Positions 8,166-16,556 of a stretch of DNA of 64,000 nt are shown here, piece by piece. Location of the stretch: positions 20,319 through 84,318 of the forward strand of contig JANLPV010000100.1 in NCBI GenBank assembly GCA_031367435.1, given 5' to 3'. The position numbers and the translations under genes were made by a program. Every line of letters begins with the position of its first letter. Position 1 is the first letter of the stretch. This DNA is from WLMZ01 sp031367435. GTDB taxonomy: Bacteria > Actinomycetota > Acidimicrobiia > Acidimicrobiales > Ilumatobacteraceae. The notes under the pieces were generated by a model. It did no database searches. It saw nothing but the letters and a program-made list of their open reading frames with translations, and was not told the DNA's origin.

Positions 8166-9404
8166 ATGACTGCCGAATCCTTCTCGTTCCCGCGCCGCGC
8201 CGATCATCGCGTTGTGGCGGGTGTTGCAGGCGGGTTCGCCGATCAGTTCGGCGTCGATCCGTTTGTGGTGCGTGCCGGTCTGTTCGTGTTGTCCTTCGTC
8301 GGCGGCCTCGGCGTCGTGCTGTATGCGCTCGGATTTTTCATGTCGAGCGACCCACAGATGGACCGCGTCGTGCCGAAGGATCTCGATCAGACTCGCAACG
8401 TTTCTGTTGGTTTGATCACCGCGGGCGTCGCGCTGATCGTGCGTTCTACAGGCATCTGGTTGGGTGACGCATTCATGGTGCCGCTCTTCGTTGTGATCAG
8501 TGGCGTGGCTGTGCTCGGTGCCGTCAGACCGAGTGGCACCAACGGCCCGTGGGGAGTGCTGCCCGTTTCGCAATTGGCCGACGTGCTCTCAGGTCGACAC
8601 GCGCGAGTTCGAATCACTCTCGGAGCCGCCCTCATCGCGGTGGGACTTATTGCTGTGGGCGTTGGTGACAACGTGTCGGGTGGCCTCCGTGCCGGCGTGT
8701 TCGCAACGGCAATCACCATCGTCGGCGTGGCGGTCTTGCTCGGCCCGTGGCTTGCGCGCGCCGCGCAGGCCGTCGCCGAAGAACGCCGGCAGCGGATCCG
8801 CTTCGAAGAGCGCGAAACGATGGCAGCGCATCTGCACGACTCGGTGTTGCAGACATTGGCCCTCATCCAACGAACGGCTGACGACCCCCGCCGCACAATT
8901 ACTCTGGCGCGTCGTCAAGAACGCGAACTTCGTGAATGGTTGTTCGGCTCGCGGGTGGATGGCGAGGCCAGCCTGGCGGCCGCCGTTCGTGCCATGGCCC
9001 ATGAGGTCGAGGGTCTCTACGACCTGCAGATTGAGGTTGTCGTGGTTGGCGATCAGACGATGATCGACGACAATCTCGCTCTTGTTTCGCTCATTGCAGC
9101 GCTACGCGAGTCGTGTGTGAACGTCGCCAAGCACAGCGGAGTAAGTGAGGCAGCGGTGTTTGTGGAGGTCGGTGAGCACAACGTCGAAGCCTTCGTGCGC
9201 GATCGCGGCCGCGGCTTCGACCGCACCATCGCGTCGGCCGATCGCCATGGAATCACCCAGTCGATCGAGGCTCGACTCGCGCGAGTTGGTGGCGACGCGA
9301 CCATCACATCGTCGCTCGGGCATGGCACCGAGGTTGCTCTCAGCGTGCCCACACAGCAGATGAGTGCGATGGCGGTTACTCATGAGCAAGATGCTGTGCA
9401 ATGA
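8166..9404 (+). CDS. PspC-domain sensor histidine kinase (HisKA_3 type)
   Basis: 412 residues. The N-terminus is a PspC domain (about 8-62: RRADHRVVAGVAGGFADQFG plus a helix), followed by three or more further membrane helices up to about residue 195. It then has an NarL/DesK-type dimerisation segment with AHLHDSVLQTL (probable phospho-His224) and a HATPase domain (ALRESCVNVAKHSGV, VRDRGRGFD, GHGTEVAL). It likely phosphorylates the LuxR-type regulator directly downstream in response to membrane state. The stop TGA lies in the first unit of a 17-bp triplication leading to the regulator start. The start ATG at 8166 follows a promoter-like sequence. Confidence 0.9.
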   Translation: MTAESFSFPRRADHRVVAGVAGGFADQFGVDPFVVRAGLFVLSFVGGLGVVLYALGFFMSSDPQMDRVVPKDLDQTRNVSVGLITAGVALIVRSTGIWLGDAFMVPLFVVISGVAVLGAVRPSGTNGPWGVLPVSQLADVLSGRHARVRITLGAALIAVGLIAVGVGDNVSGGLRAGVFATAITIVGVAVLLGPWLARAAQAVAEERRQRIRFEERETMAAHLHDSVLQTLALIQRTADDPRRTITLARRQERELREWLFGSRVDGEASLAAAVRAMAHEVEGLYDLQIEVVVVGDQTMIDDNLALVSLIAALRESCVNVAKHSGVSEAAVFVEVGEHNVEAFVRDRGRGFDRTIASADRHGITQSIEARLARVGGDATITSSLGHGTEVALSVPTQQMSAMAVTHEQDAVQ

Positions 9405-9444
9405 ACGTGTCTGTGCAATGAACGGGTCTGTGCAATGAACGTCT
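9394..9444 (+). repeat. Three 17-bp tandem repeats at kinase/regulator junction
   Basis: Units 9394-9410, 9411-9427 and 9428-9444 share CTGTGCAATGAACG. Each contains ATGA: the first TGA ends the kinase, and the third ATG starts the regulator. The ATGs in units 1 and 2 open six-codon mini-ORFs (MNVSVQ and MNGSVQ) whose stops overlap the next ATG. The period of 17 is not divisible by three, so the frame shifts at every unit. Confidence 0.95.
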
Positions 9445-10064
9445 TTCTTGTTGATGACCATGCGCTGTTCAGGGCGGGGGTGCGCGCCGAGATCGGCAAC
9501 GCCCTCGACGTCGTTGGTGAAGCAGATTCCGTACAGGCTGCAATCGAGGGCATCTTGCAGTTACGACCTGATGTTGTCATCGTCGATGTGCATCTGCCCG
9601 ACGGTGGAGGTCGGGCGATCATCGCCGCAGTGCTCGAGCGATGGCCCGAGGCACTGTTTCTAGCGTTGTCCGTGTCTGACTCCGCGGAAGACGTCGTTGC
9701 CGTCATCCGTGCCGGCGCGCGCGGGTACGTGACCAAGTCGATCAGCGCGGTCGACCTTGTCGATGCCGTGCATCGAGTGCACGACGGAGACGCGGTATTT
9801 TCACCGCGACTTGCTGGCTTCGTGCTTGATGCTTTCTCGGGGCATCTTCCTGCCGTGAGCGACCCGGAACTCGATCAGTTGACAAACCGCGAGCAAGAAG
9901 TAATGCGCCTGATCGCGCGGGGTTACACCTATCGCGAGGTCGCAGCACAGTTGTTCCTGTCGGTGAAAACGGTAGAGACGCACGTGTCCGCAGTGTTGCG
10001 CAAGCTGCAGTTGTCGAATCGCCACGAACTCACGGCCTGGGCGACCGACCGCCGTCTGCTGTGA
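9435..10064 (+). CDS. NarL/LuxR-family response regulator
   Basis: 209 residues: receiver domain with DD at 7-8, phosphoacceptor Asp51 in VDVHLPD, and Lys in GYVTKSIS; then a C-terminal LuxR helix-turn-helix starting LTNREQEVMRLIARG and VKTVETHVSAVLRKL. It is the partner of the PspC-domain kinase just upstream and probably regulates the divergent PspC gene or envelope-stress genes (inference). The start ATG lies in the third copy of a 17-bp repeat and is reached through two overlapping mini-ORFs. The stop TGA is the first of a 12-bp repeat that places further in-frame stops behind it. Confidence 0.9.
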   Translation: MNVFLVDDHALFRAGVRAEIGNALDVVGEADSVQAAIEGILQLRPDVVIVDVHLPDGGGRAIIAAVLERWPEALFLALSVSDSAEDVVAVIRAGARGYVTKSISAVDLVDAVHRVHDGDAVFSPRLAGFVLDAFSGHLPAVSDPELDQLTNREQEVMRLIARGYTYREVAAQLFLSVKTVETHVSAVLRKLQLSNRHELTAWATDRRLL

Positions 10065-10109
10065 GATTTTTTGTGACATCTGTAGTGAGATCTGTTGTGA
10101 GATCTGTTG
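10062..10109 (+). repeat. Four 12-bp tandem repeats iterating the stop codon
   Basis: Four 12-base units, each starting with TGA, run from the regulator stop: one with a T-run, one TGACATCTGTAG, and two identical TGAGATCTGTTG, then a partial fifth. Read in the frame of the regulator gene, every unit supplies another in-frame TGA (and one TAG). Confidence 0.9.
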
Positions 10110-10116
10110 TGACATT

Positions 10117-10132
10117 AGGGTCGAACGGCCCT
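10117..10132 (+). terminator. Possible weak hairpin terminator after the response regulator
   Basis: AGGGTC-GAAC-GGCCCT can form a 6-bp stem (one G:T pair) with a GAAC loop, followed by GTTTCGG. There is no long T-run, so termination is uncertain. Confidence 0.3.
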
Positions 10133-10203
10133 GTTTCGGATTGTGGTGGGGTGGGTACGATCGCACGAAAGCGTGACGAATCGCATTGCGTCGCGGAGGA
10201 CTC

Positions 10204-12753
10204 ATGGACTCAGTTGCGTATCAGGTACCACCCGATATCGATGGGTTGACGACGTCTGCAGCCGCTTTGCGACTCGCAATCGACGGCCCCAATCGCATCG
10301 CCGCCCCGGCCGCGCGCAGCTGGTGGAAGCGTTGGTTCGGTCCGCTCGCTGATCCAATGGTGGCGCTGCTCTTGGTGGCCGCCCCGACGTATCTGCTCAT
10401 CGGCGATGCCACCGACGCAATCGTTGTCCTCATCGCGCTGATACCGATCGCGGGCGTCGGCTGGGTGTTGGAGGCGCGGTCAGAGCGAACGCTCGAGAAG
10501 CTACGCCAACTCATTGCACCGACCGCGGCAGTGTTACGCGATGGTGTTGTGGGCTCCGTACTCACCGAGGACGTGGTCGTTGGAGATGTCGTCGTGCTGC
10601 ACGAGGGCGACATCGTTCCCGCCGATGCCCAGTTGCTCGACCTCACCCAGTTTTTGGTGGACGAAGCAACGCTCACCGGTGAATCACTGCCCGCAACAAA
10701 GTCCACGACCGGCACCGACGACGAACGGGTTGCGTGGGCCGGCACCACCGTGTTGGCGGGGCGGGCGTTGGCCCGCGTCACCGCAACCGGTTCGCGCACG
10801 AGATACGGCCAGATCGGAACGCTCGTTGCTGGGGTTCGATCGCCGCTGACACCACTGCAACGGGCGTTGGGCCGGCTGGTGAGGGTGTTGGCCATCGTCG
10901 CCGCGGTTGTGTGCGTCGCTGTGATGGCGGCCGAACTGCTTCGCGGTCGGGGTTTCGGCCAGGCCGTCATCGCGGGAGTGAGCCTGGCGATCGCCGCGAT
11001 TCCAGAGGAATTCTCAATGGTGTACGCCCTCTACCTTGCGTTGGGTGCTTGGGAGTTGGCACGCGGTGACGCACTCGTTCGTCGCCTGCCGGGTGTCGAA
11101 ACGCTTGGCTCGACAACGGTGATCTGTACCGACAAGACCGGCACGCTCACGCAAGGCCATCTCGCGGTTGCCTCTGCAGCAACCGCGGACGGCGTGATGA
11201 ACAACGGGTCACACGCCGATGGAGAGCGCACCGCTGATCTCACCGCGCTCCTTGAAGACGCTGTGCTCGCCTGCGAGCCCGACCCGTACGATCCGTTGGA
11301 CCGTGCCATCGTGGACCACGCTCGGTGCGTCGGCATCGATGTTGATGGTCTGCATGGCGCGACGTTGGTCGCTGATTGGCCATTCGACCCCAGCGACAAG
11401 TACATGACTCACGTGTGGCAACTGCTCGACGGCACGTACCGAACGGTCGCCAAGGGTTCGATCGAAGGGATCATGCGCCACGCGAAGGTGCCCAACGCCA
11501 TCAACACCGCGCAGACGGTGCACGACGCGTATGCCGAGCAGGGGATGCGTGTGATTGCCGTCGCTGCTTGTTCAAGCGATGGCCCCACCGCGGATCGCGC
11601 GAGCGACGAGGCGGCCCTCATCTACGTTGGCCTGGTCGCGTTCAGCGATCCCATACGCGATGGTGTTGGCGAGGCACTTGAGCAATGTCGCACGGCCGGC
11701 ATCCGCGTGATCATGATCACTGGCGATCACCCGGCAACCGCGCACGCCGTGGCCGAAGGACTGCACCTTCCACACGAGGGCGTTGACGGTGATCTCATCG
11801 CGACCGGTGATGATCTCGATACGGCGACCGACGAAGAGTTCGATGCATTGGCCGCAGCGGCGAACGTGTTTGCGCGTACCCGCCCTGAGCACAAGCACCG
11901 TCTCGTGGTGTCGCTGCGACGTCAGGGCGAGGTTGTCGCGATGACTGGCGATGGCACCAACGACGCGCCCGCATTGCGCGCCGCCGACATTGGGGTGGCC
12001 ATGGGAAAGCGTGGCACCGAGGTTGCCCGCGAGGCGGCGACGATCGTGTTGCTCGACGACAACTTCGCCACGATCGTGTCGGCGGTGCGCAATGGTCGAC
12101 GCATCTATGACAACTTGGCCCGTGCGTTCGGCTACCTCATCGCGTTTCACGCTCCACTGCTCGTGACAGCGCTCGTTGTGCCGCTGCTTGGTAGGCCATT
12201 GCTGCTCCTACCGGTGCACTTGATCTTGCTCGAGTTGCTGTTGCATCCGGTGGTGTCGCTGGTGTTTCAAGCCGACCCCGCCGATCCCGATGTGATGACC
12301 CGCGATCCCATCCCGGCAAGTAGCGGATTGGGCTTGTCCGCCCTCTGGCGTCCCTATGCCGTTGGCACGGTGCTGGCTGTGGGAATCCTCGCGTTGTACC
12401 TCGGCGCATTGGCGAGGGGATACGGCGTTGAACAAGCGCGAGCCCTAGGGTTTGCAACTCTGCTCGCCAGCCAGGCCTTCCTGCTCGTAATCGAGCGTTC
12501 GCCGCAGGCACCCCTGTGGCGCAGCGGCATCAGACCCACGCGACAACTTGTGGGCGCGCTCACGGTGATTGCTGCAATCACCGTTTCCAGCGTGTACGTG
12601 CATCCGCTGGCGCATCTCCTGCAGATGCAACCGTTCCCGCTCGGTGGCTGGCTCGCGATGATGGCAGTGATTGCGACCACCACGCTGTGGTCGGAACCGC
12701 TAAAGCGCGTTCGCGAACACACACCAGCGCACTCGGCCCGCAGCAAAGGCTAA
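10204..12753 (+). CDS. Cation-translocating P-type ATPase (P2-like)
   Basis: 849 residues. Actuator motif LTGES (after VDEAT), phosphorylation motif CTDKTGTLTQ (Asp310), hinge motif TGDGTNDAP (about 580-588), and an IPEEF motif in the fourth membrane helix in place of the IPEGL of classical Ca2+ pumps. The nucleotide domain is shorter than in SERCA-type pumps, and about four C-terminal helices follow. It would move a cation across the membrane at the cost of ATP; the altered helix-4 motif makes Ca2+, Mg2+ or another ion equally possible. ATG 10204 is preceded by GCGGAGGA at good spacing, so the in-frame upstream ATG at 10186 was not used. Confidence 0.88.
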   Translation: MDSVAYQVPPDIDGLTTSAAALRLAIDGPNRIAAPAARSWWKRWFGPLADPMVALLLVAAPTYLLIGDATDAIVVLIALIPIAGVGWVLEARSERTLEKLRQLIAPTAAVLRDGVVGSVLTEDVVVGDVVVLHEGDIVPADAQLLDLTQFLVDEATLTGESLPATKSTTGTDDERVAWAGTTVLAGRALARVTATGSRTRYGQIGTLVAGVRSPLTPLQRALGRLVRVLAIVAAVVCVAVMAAELLRGRGFGQAVIAGVSLAIAAIPEEFSMVYALYLALGAWELARGDALVRRLPGVETLGSTTVICTDKTGTLTQGHLAVASAATADGVMNNGSHADGERTADLTALLEDAVLACEPDPYDPLDRAIVDHARCVGIDVDGLHGATLVADWPFDPSDKYMTHVWQLLDGTYRTVAKGSIEGIMRHAKVPNAINTAQTVHDAYAEQGMRVIAVAACSSDGPTADRASDEAALIYVGLVAFSDPIRDGVGEALEQCRTAGIRVIMITGDHPATAHAVAEGLHLPHEGVDGDLIATGDDLDTATDEEFDALAAAANVFARTRPEHKHRLVVSLRRQGEVVAMTGDGTNDAPALRAADIGVAMGKRGTEVAREAATIVLLDDNFATIVSAVRNGRRIYDNLARAFGYLIAFHAPLLVTALVVPLLGRPLLLLPVHLILLELLLHPVVSLVFQADPADPDVMTRDPIPASSGLGLSALWRPYAVGTVLAVGILALYLGALARGYGVEQARALGFATLLASQAFLLVIERSPQAPLWRSGIRPTRQLVGALTVIAAITVSSVYVHPLAHLLQMQPFPLGGWLAMMAVIATTTLWSEPLKRVREHTPAHSARSKG

Positions 12754-12793
12754 GGCAGATTTGCTGGCCCTTTCGGGACCTTTGGCCCTTCCG

Positions 12794-12852
12794 AAGGAGG
12801 TGCGTTGCGTTGCAGACTGACCGCACGAAGCGATCCGGACGCCGGACGTTGA
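12794..12852 (+). promoter_or_regulatory. Strong Shine-Dalgarno with possible 15-codon leader ORF upstream of yjjI
   Basis: AAGGAGG at 12794-12800 is the best Shine-Dalgarno match nearby but precedes no long gene. A TTG at 12805 opens a 15-codon ORF ending at TGA 12850-12852, 15 bases before the glycyl-radical-enzyme start. A CTTTCGG/CCGAAG pairing just upstream could partly cover the Shine-Dalgarno. It could be a regulatory leader or chance. Confidence 0.3.
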
Positions 12853-12867
12853 ACAGGGAGTACTTCG

Positions 12868-14433
12868 ATGGAGATGACCGAAATGCGCACGGTGGGGCGT
12901 GCCCTCATTCGTGACCGCTCCCTCACATATCACCAAAGGGTGTCGCGGCTCGCCAATCTTGCCGAAGAGGCCCTTGAGCCACCTCAGGTCAGTGAGGCGT
13001 GTGGTGCCGCGCTCGACAAGCGCATCATTTGCGACATATTCGAAGGCCACGCGCCATATCGGGCCCGTTATCTGTTGCCCGATTACCAGCGCGCGATCGA
13101 GCGAGGATCTGCCTACCTCGAGCTGCCGCCACCGACTGACCTCAATGAGGCACTGTGGTTCCTGATGTCGATGTACTCGCAGGTGCCGTCGATTACCGGC
13201 TATCCCGTGTATCTCGGCGATCTCGATGCCGTGCTCGCGCCATTCGTCGCCGGGTTGAGTGTGGACGAACTCGTCTCGGCGCTCAGGCCGTTCTGGCGGG
13301 CCATCGATCGCATCTTGCCCGATGCGTTTGTGCATACCAACGTCGGACCATCCGACTCGCCCTTCACTCGCGCCGTGCTGCGTGTCGAGCGCGAGTTGTT
13401 GCAGGTGGTTCCGAACATCACGCTCAAGGTGCATCCCGACGTGACCCCTGACGATCTCTTGCTCGATGCCGTCAAGACGGTGTTCGAGTGTGGCAAGCCA
13501 CACTTCGTGAATCACGAGATGATGGTGGCTGATCTTGGCGATGACTATGCCGCAGTGAGCTGCTACAACTCATTGCCGATCGGTGGCGGATCGCACACGC
13601 TGGTGCGGCTCAATCTCGCCGAACTCGTGCATCATCATGCGGGCGATCTCGAGGCGTTCTTTGATGGTGCATTGGGCCGATACGTTGAGTTGGGCTGCGA
13701 GCTCATCGAGGCGCGTGTGCGCTACCTCGTCGAGCAGGCCCGGTTCTACGAACACTTCTGGCTCGCCGAAGAGGGGCTGATCTCGCTCGACAGGTTCTCG
13801 GCCATGTTCGGTGTCTTCGGTCTCGCCGAAGCCGTGAATCAGTTGATGCAGATGCAGGGCCTCGAGGGTACCTACGGGCATGATCAGGCCGCGAACGACC
13901 TCTCGTATCGCATCACGGCTGAGGTTGCCGCGCTCGTCGCCACACGCCCATTGCCATACTGCGAGGGCAACGGCGGTCGGGCGTTTCTGCACTCACAATC
14001 GGGCATCGACAGCGACGTCGGCGTCACTGCGGGCACGCGAATTCCGGTGGGGACCGAACCCGAGTTGTACGAGCACATTCGCACGGTGGCCCCGCATCAC
14101 TATTTGTTCGAGTCCGGCGTGAGCGACATCGTTCATTTCGATGACACAGCGCGCCGCAATCCCGAAGCCGTGGTCGACATCATCCGTGGTGCATTCCGCG
14201 AGGGTATGCGTGATTTCACCTTCAATCTCGATTCCAACGGCTTCATCCGAATCACTGGCTATCTCGTACGCAAGAGCGACCTCGACGACATTGCACATGG
14301 GGCCCGACACTCGAGCACCTTCTTGGGCGCTGGTGCCGAGGCTCAGGCTCGCGTCACAGGACGAGCGCCCAAACGAGTCGTGAGCAACGAACGCGCGGCC
14401 GCGGCGGCAGTACACAGGCGATCGCCGTCGTGA
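12868..14433 (+). CDS. Glycyl radical enzyme, YjjI-like (DUF3029)
   Basis: 521 residues. The C-terminal RITGYLVRKSDL matches the glycyl radical motif (radical Gly464 in R-I-T-G-Y), and a conserved-looking SCYNSLPIGGGSHT offers Cys232 as the thiyl residue. The overall length and the downstream activase match the E. coli YjjI/YjjW pair. The reaction of YjjI-type enzymes is not established. The ATG at 12868 has GGGAG about 8 bases upstream. The stop overlaps the activase GTG (GTGA). Oxygen-sensitive chemistry stands out beside otherwise aerobic-looking genes; a nucleotide- or diol-type substrate cannot be inferred from sequence. Confidence 0.85.
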   Translation: MEMTEMRTVGRALIRDRSLTYHQRVSRLANLAEEALEPPQVSEACGAALDKRIICDIFEGHAPYRARYLLPDYQRAIERGSAYLELPPPTDLNEALWFLMSMYSQVPSITGYPVYLGDLDAVLAPFVAGLSVDELVSALRPFWRAIDRILPDAFVHTNVGPSDSPFTRAVLRVERELLQVVPNITLKVHPDVTPDDLLLDAVKTVFECGKPHFVNHEMMVADLGDDYAAVSCYNSLPIGGGSHTLVRLNLAELVHHHAGDLEAFFDGALGRYVELGCELIEARVRYLVEQARFYEHFWLAEEGLISLDRFSAMFGVFGLAEAVNQLMQMQGLEGTYGHDQAANDLSYRITAEVAALVATRPLPYCEGNGGRAFLHSQSGIDSDVGVTAGTRIPVGTEPELYEHIRTVAPHHYLFESGVSDIVHFDDTARRNPEAVVDIIRGAFREGMRDFTFNLDSNGFIRITGYLVRKSDLDDIAHGARHSSTFLGAGAEAQARVTGRAPKRVVSNERAAAAAVHRRSPS

Positions 14434-15284
14434 ATACGGTTGGGCTGGTTGCCGACGTCGTGCGCTTCTCATGCGTCGACGGTCCGGGTAACCGCTTCGT
14501 GGTCTTCATGCAGGGCTGCAACTTCAACTGCATTGCGTGTCATAACCCGTACACGATCAACGTGTGCAACAACTGTGGCGAGTGTGTAGCGGTCTGCGAA
14601 TCGGCAGCACTCTCGCTCTCCTCTGCGGGATCGATGATGTGGAACAGCGCAGTGTGCACCGGAAGCGACCACTGCACTTCGTGGTGTCCATATGACTCCA
14701 CCCCGAAAGCCTTGCCGATAACGGTGAACGAATTGATCGATCAGGTTCGTGGGCCGGCGCCCTTTCTCTCTGGCGTTACCGTCTCAGGCGGCGAAGCAAC
14801 GCAGCAGGCTCCCTTCGTACGGTCGTTTTTCGCGGCGCTCGCTGCCGATCCCGAGCTCAGTCGGCTGTCGCGATTCGTCGACTCGAATGGCGCGGCGCCG
14901 GAGCACGTGTGGCGCGACCTTGCACCGGTAATGGACGGCGCAATGATCGATCTCAAAGCACTCGACGCCGAGACTCATCTGGCCATGACTGGGCAACCCA
15001 ACGACGAGGTCCTCGCCAGCATTGGTCTGCTCGCGTCGATGGGTAAGTTGGCCGAGGTGCGCCTGTTGATGTTGCCCGGCATCAACGATCACTTCGATGT
15101 TTTGACCCGAACGGGCGCGTGGCTCTACGACGTTGACCCGCTGATGCAGGTAAAGGTGATTGGATTTCGATGCCACGGCGTGCGCGCCAACGCTGGTGTG
15201 CTCACTGAGCCGGACTCCGCAACGATGAGCGGGTATGAAGCGATCCTCCGAGGTGCCGGGCTGACTCGACTGTGCCTCGTCTGA
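14430..15284 (+). CDS. Radical SAM glycyl-radical-enzyme activase, YjjW-like
   Basis: 284 residues. The radical SAM cluster is CNFNCIAC (Cys30, Cys34, Cys37). An inserted ferredoxin-like segment carries Cys46-49-52-56 and Cys76-82-86, as in GRE activases with auxiliary 4Fe-4S clusters. The SAM-binding GGE appears in TVSGGEATQQ. It would abstract H from the radical Gly of the enzyme encoded immediately upstream; the GTG start overlaps that gene's stop. Residues 80-90 (CTSWCPYDSTPKAL) resemble YjjW. Pairing with the upstream gene makes the assignment firm, although the substrate of the pair is unknown. Confidence 0.88.
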   Translation: MNTVGLVADVVRFSCVDGPGNRFVVFMQGCNFNCIACHNPYTINVCNNCGECVAVCESAALSLSSAGSMMWNSAVCTGSDHCTSWCPYDSTPKALPITVNELIDQVRGPAPFLSGVTVSGGEATQQAPFVRSFFAALAADPELSRLSRFVDSNGAAPEHVWRDLAPVMDGAMIDLKALDAETHLAMTGQPNDEVLASIGLLASMGKLAEVRLLMLPGINDHFDVLTRTGAWLYDVDPLMQVKVIGFRCHGVRANAGVLTEPDSATMSGYEAILRGAGLTRLCLV

Positions 15285-15335
15285 CCGGGGCCAGCCCAGG
15301 GAGGGATCGCGGGTCTGTGCTGGCAGGCTTGGCGG

Positions 15336-16550
15336 GTGAATCAACGTGATCTGCTGATCATCGGTGGTGGTCCGGCGGGCGCTGCGGCGGCGATCCGCGC
15401 GGCGCGTGCTGGCGTGCAGGTGACGGTCTTCGAGAAGGGTCCGCACGGTCGCGACAAGGTATGCGGCGATGGTCTCACACCGCGAGCCGTTGCGGCACTG
15501 CAGCAACTCGACATCTCCCTCGCCGACGCGCACCGCATCAATGGCTTACGGATGATCGCTGGCAAAAAGGTTCGCGAGCTCGCGTGGCCCACGACCGATC
15601 GGTTTCCGAATTTTGGTGCCGTCTGGCCACGCCGACTCTTCGACACGTACCTCATCGACATCGCTATCGCGGCTGGTGCCGAAGTGCGCTTCGACTGCGA
15701 GGCGCTGCCGATACTCGACGGCGAGCGTGTGGTGGGCGTGCGTGCCGGCACCGACACGTTCACTGCGCCGTTCACCATTCTCGCTGCGGGGGCACAAGGC
15801 GCAGCGGCCAAAATGCTCGGTGCCGAACGAGATCCCAACGAACCCTTCGGTCTCGCGATTCGTGCCTACGCGACCACACCCCGACATGGCGAGCGACATC
15901 TCGAAGCGTGCTTATCGCTGCGTGATGAGCACGGCACGCCGGTGCCTGGTTACGGCTGGATGTTTCCGGCAGGAGATGGCACCGTCAACATCGGCGTTGG
16001 TGCGCTCAGCACGATGCAGGGTTTCAAGAAATTGAATCTCAACACGTTGCTTGATCAATACGCGGCGATCGTGCGTCGGCCGTGGTCGCTGGGTGACTAC
16101 ATCGAAAAGCCTCGCGCGTGGCGACTCCCCATGAGCTGCGTTCGTCGACACGGACCGGGCTGGGTGGCAGTCGGTGATGCCGCTGGTTTCGTGAATCCGA
16201 TGAACGGAGAGGGCATCGACTACGGACTCGAGAGCGGCATGCTCGCCGTCGAGCGATTCCTTGCCAATCCGTCCACGGCACCCGACACGTACGACCGTCT
16301 CGTTGGCGAACGCTTCGATGCATTCTTGCGAACTGGCCGGCGCTTCAGCTTCCTTATTGGTCACCCGTGGCTACTTCGCGCCGGGTTGCGTGTTGCCGTC
16401 GGCACGCAGGCCACAGCCGACATCACCTTGGCCGTCATGGGCAATCTGGTCGATAACGAAACGCCGGGCGCTGCCGGAAGAGTGCTGCGTTTGGCCGATC
16501 GCACGTTGGCGCTCGCTGATCCGTTGTTACGGCGAACACGCGCCGACTGA
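15336..16550 (+). CDS. Geranylgeranyl reductase-family FAD oxidoreductase (menaquinone reductase MenJ-like)
   Basis: 404 residues with an N-terminal FAD motif (LIIGGGPAGAAAA), the family hallmark VCGDGLTPRAV, and a C-terminal FAD-binding segment VGDAAGFVNPMNGEGIDYGLESG. In mycobacteria the closest known type, MenJ, saturates one isoprene unit of menaquinone; archaeal and plant members reduce geranylgeranyl chains of lipids or chlorophyll. Given the actinobacterial context, partial saturation of menaquinone is the favoured role (inference). The GTG at 15336 was taken as the start because the Rossmann motif follows directly. It stands alone, 51 bases after the activase gene. Confidence 0.85.
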   Translation: MNQRDLLIIGGGPAGAAAAIRAARAGVQVTVFEKGPHGRDKVCGDGLTPRAVAALQQLDISLADAHRINGLRMIAGKKVRELAWPTTDRFPNFGAVWPRRLFDTYLIDIAIAAGAEVRFDCEALPILDGERVVGVRAGTDTFTAPFTILAAGAQGAAAKMLGAERDPNEPFGLAIRAYATTPRHGERHLEACLSLRDEHGTPVPGYGWMFPAGDGTVNIGVGALSTMQGFKKLNLNTLLDQYAAIVRRPWSLGDYIEKPRAWRLPMSCVRRHGPGWVAVGDAAGFVNPMNGEGIDYGLESGMLAVERFLANPSTAPDTYDRLVGERFDAFLRTGRRFSFLIGHPWLLRAGLRVAVGTQATADITLAVMGNLVDNETPGAAGRVLRLADRTLALADPLLRRTRAD

Positions 16551-16556
16551 CAACTG

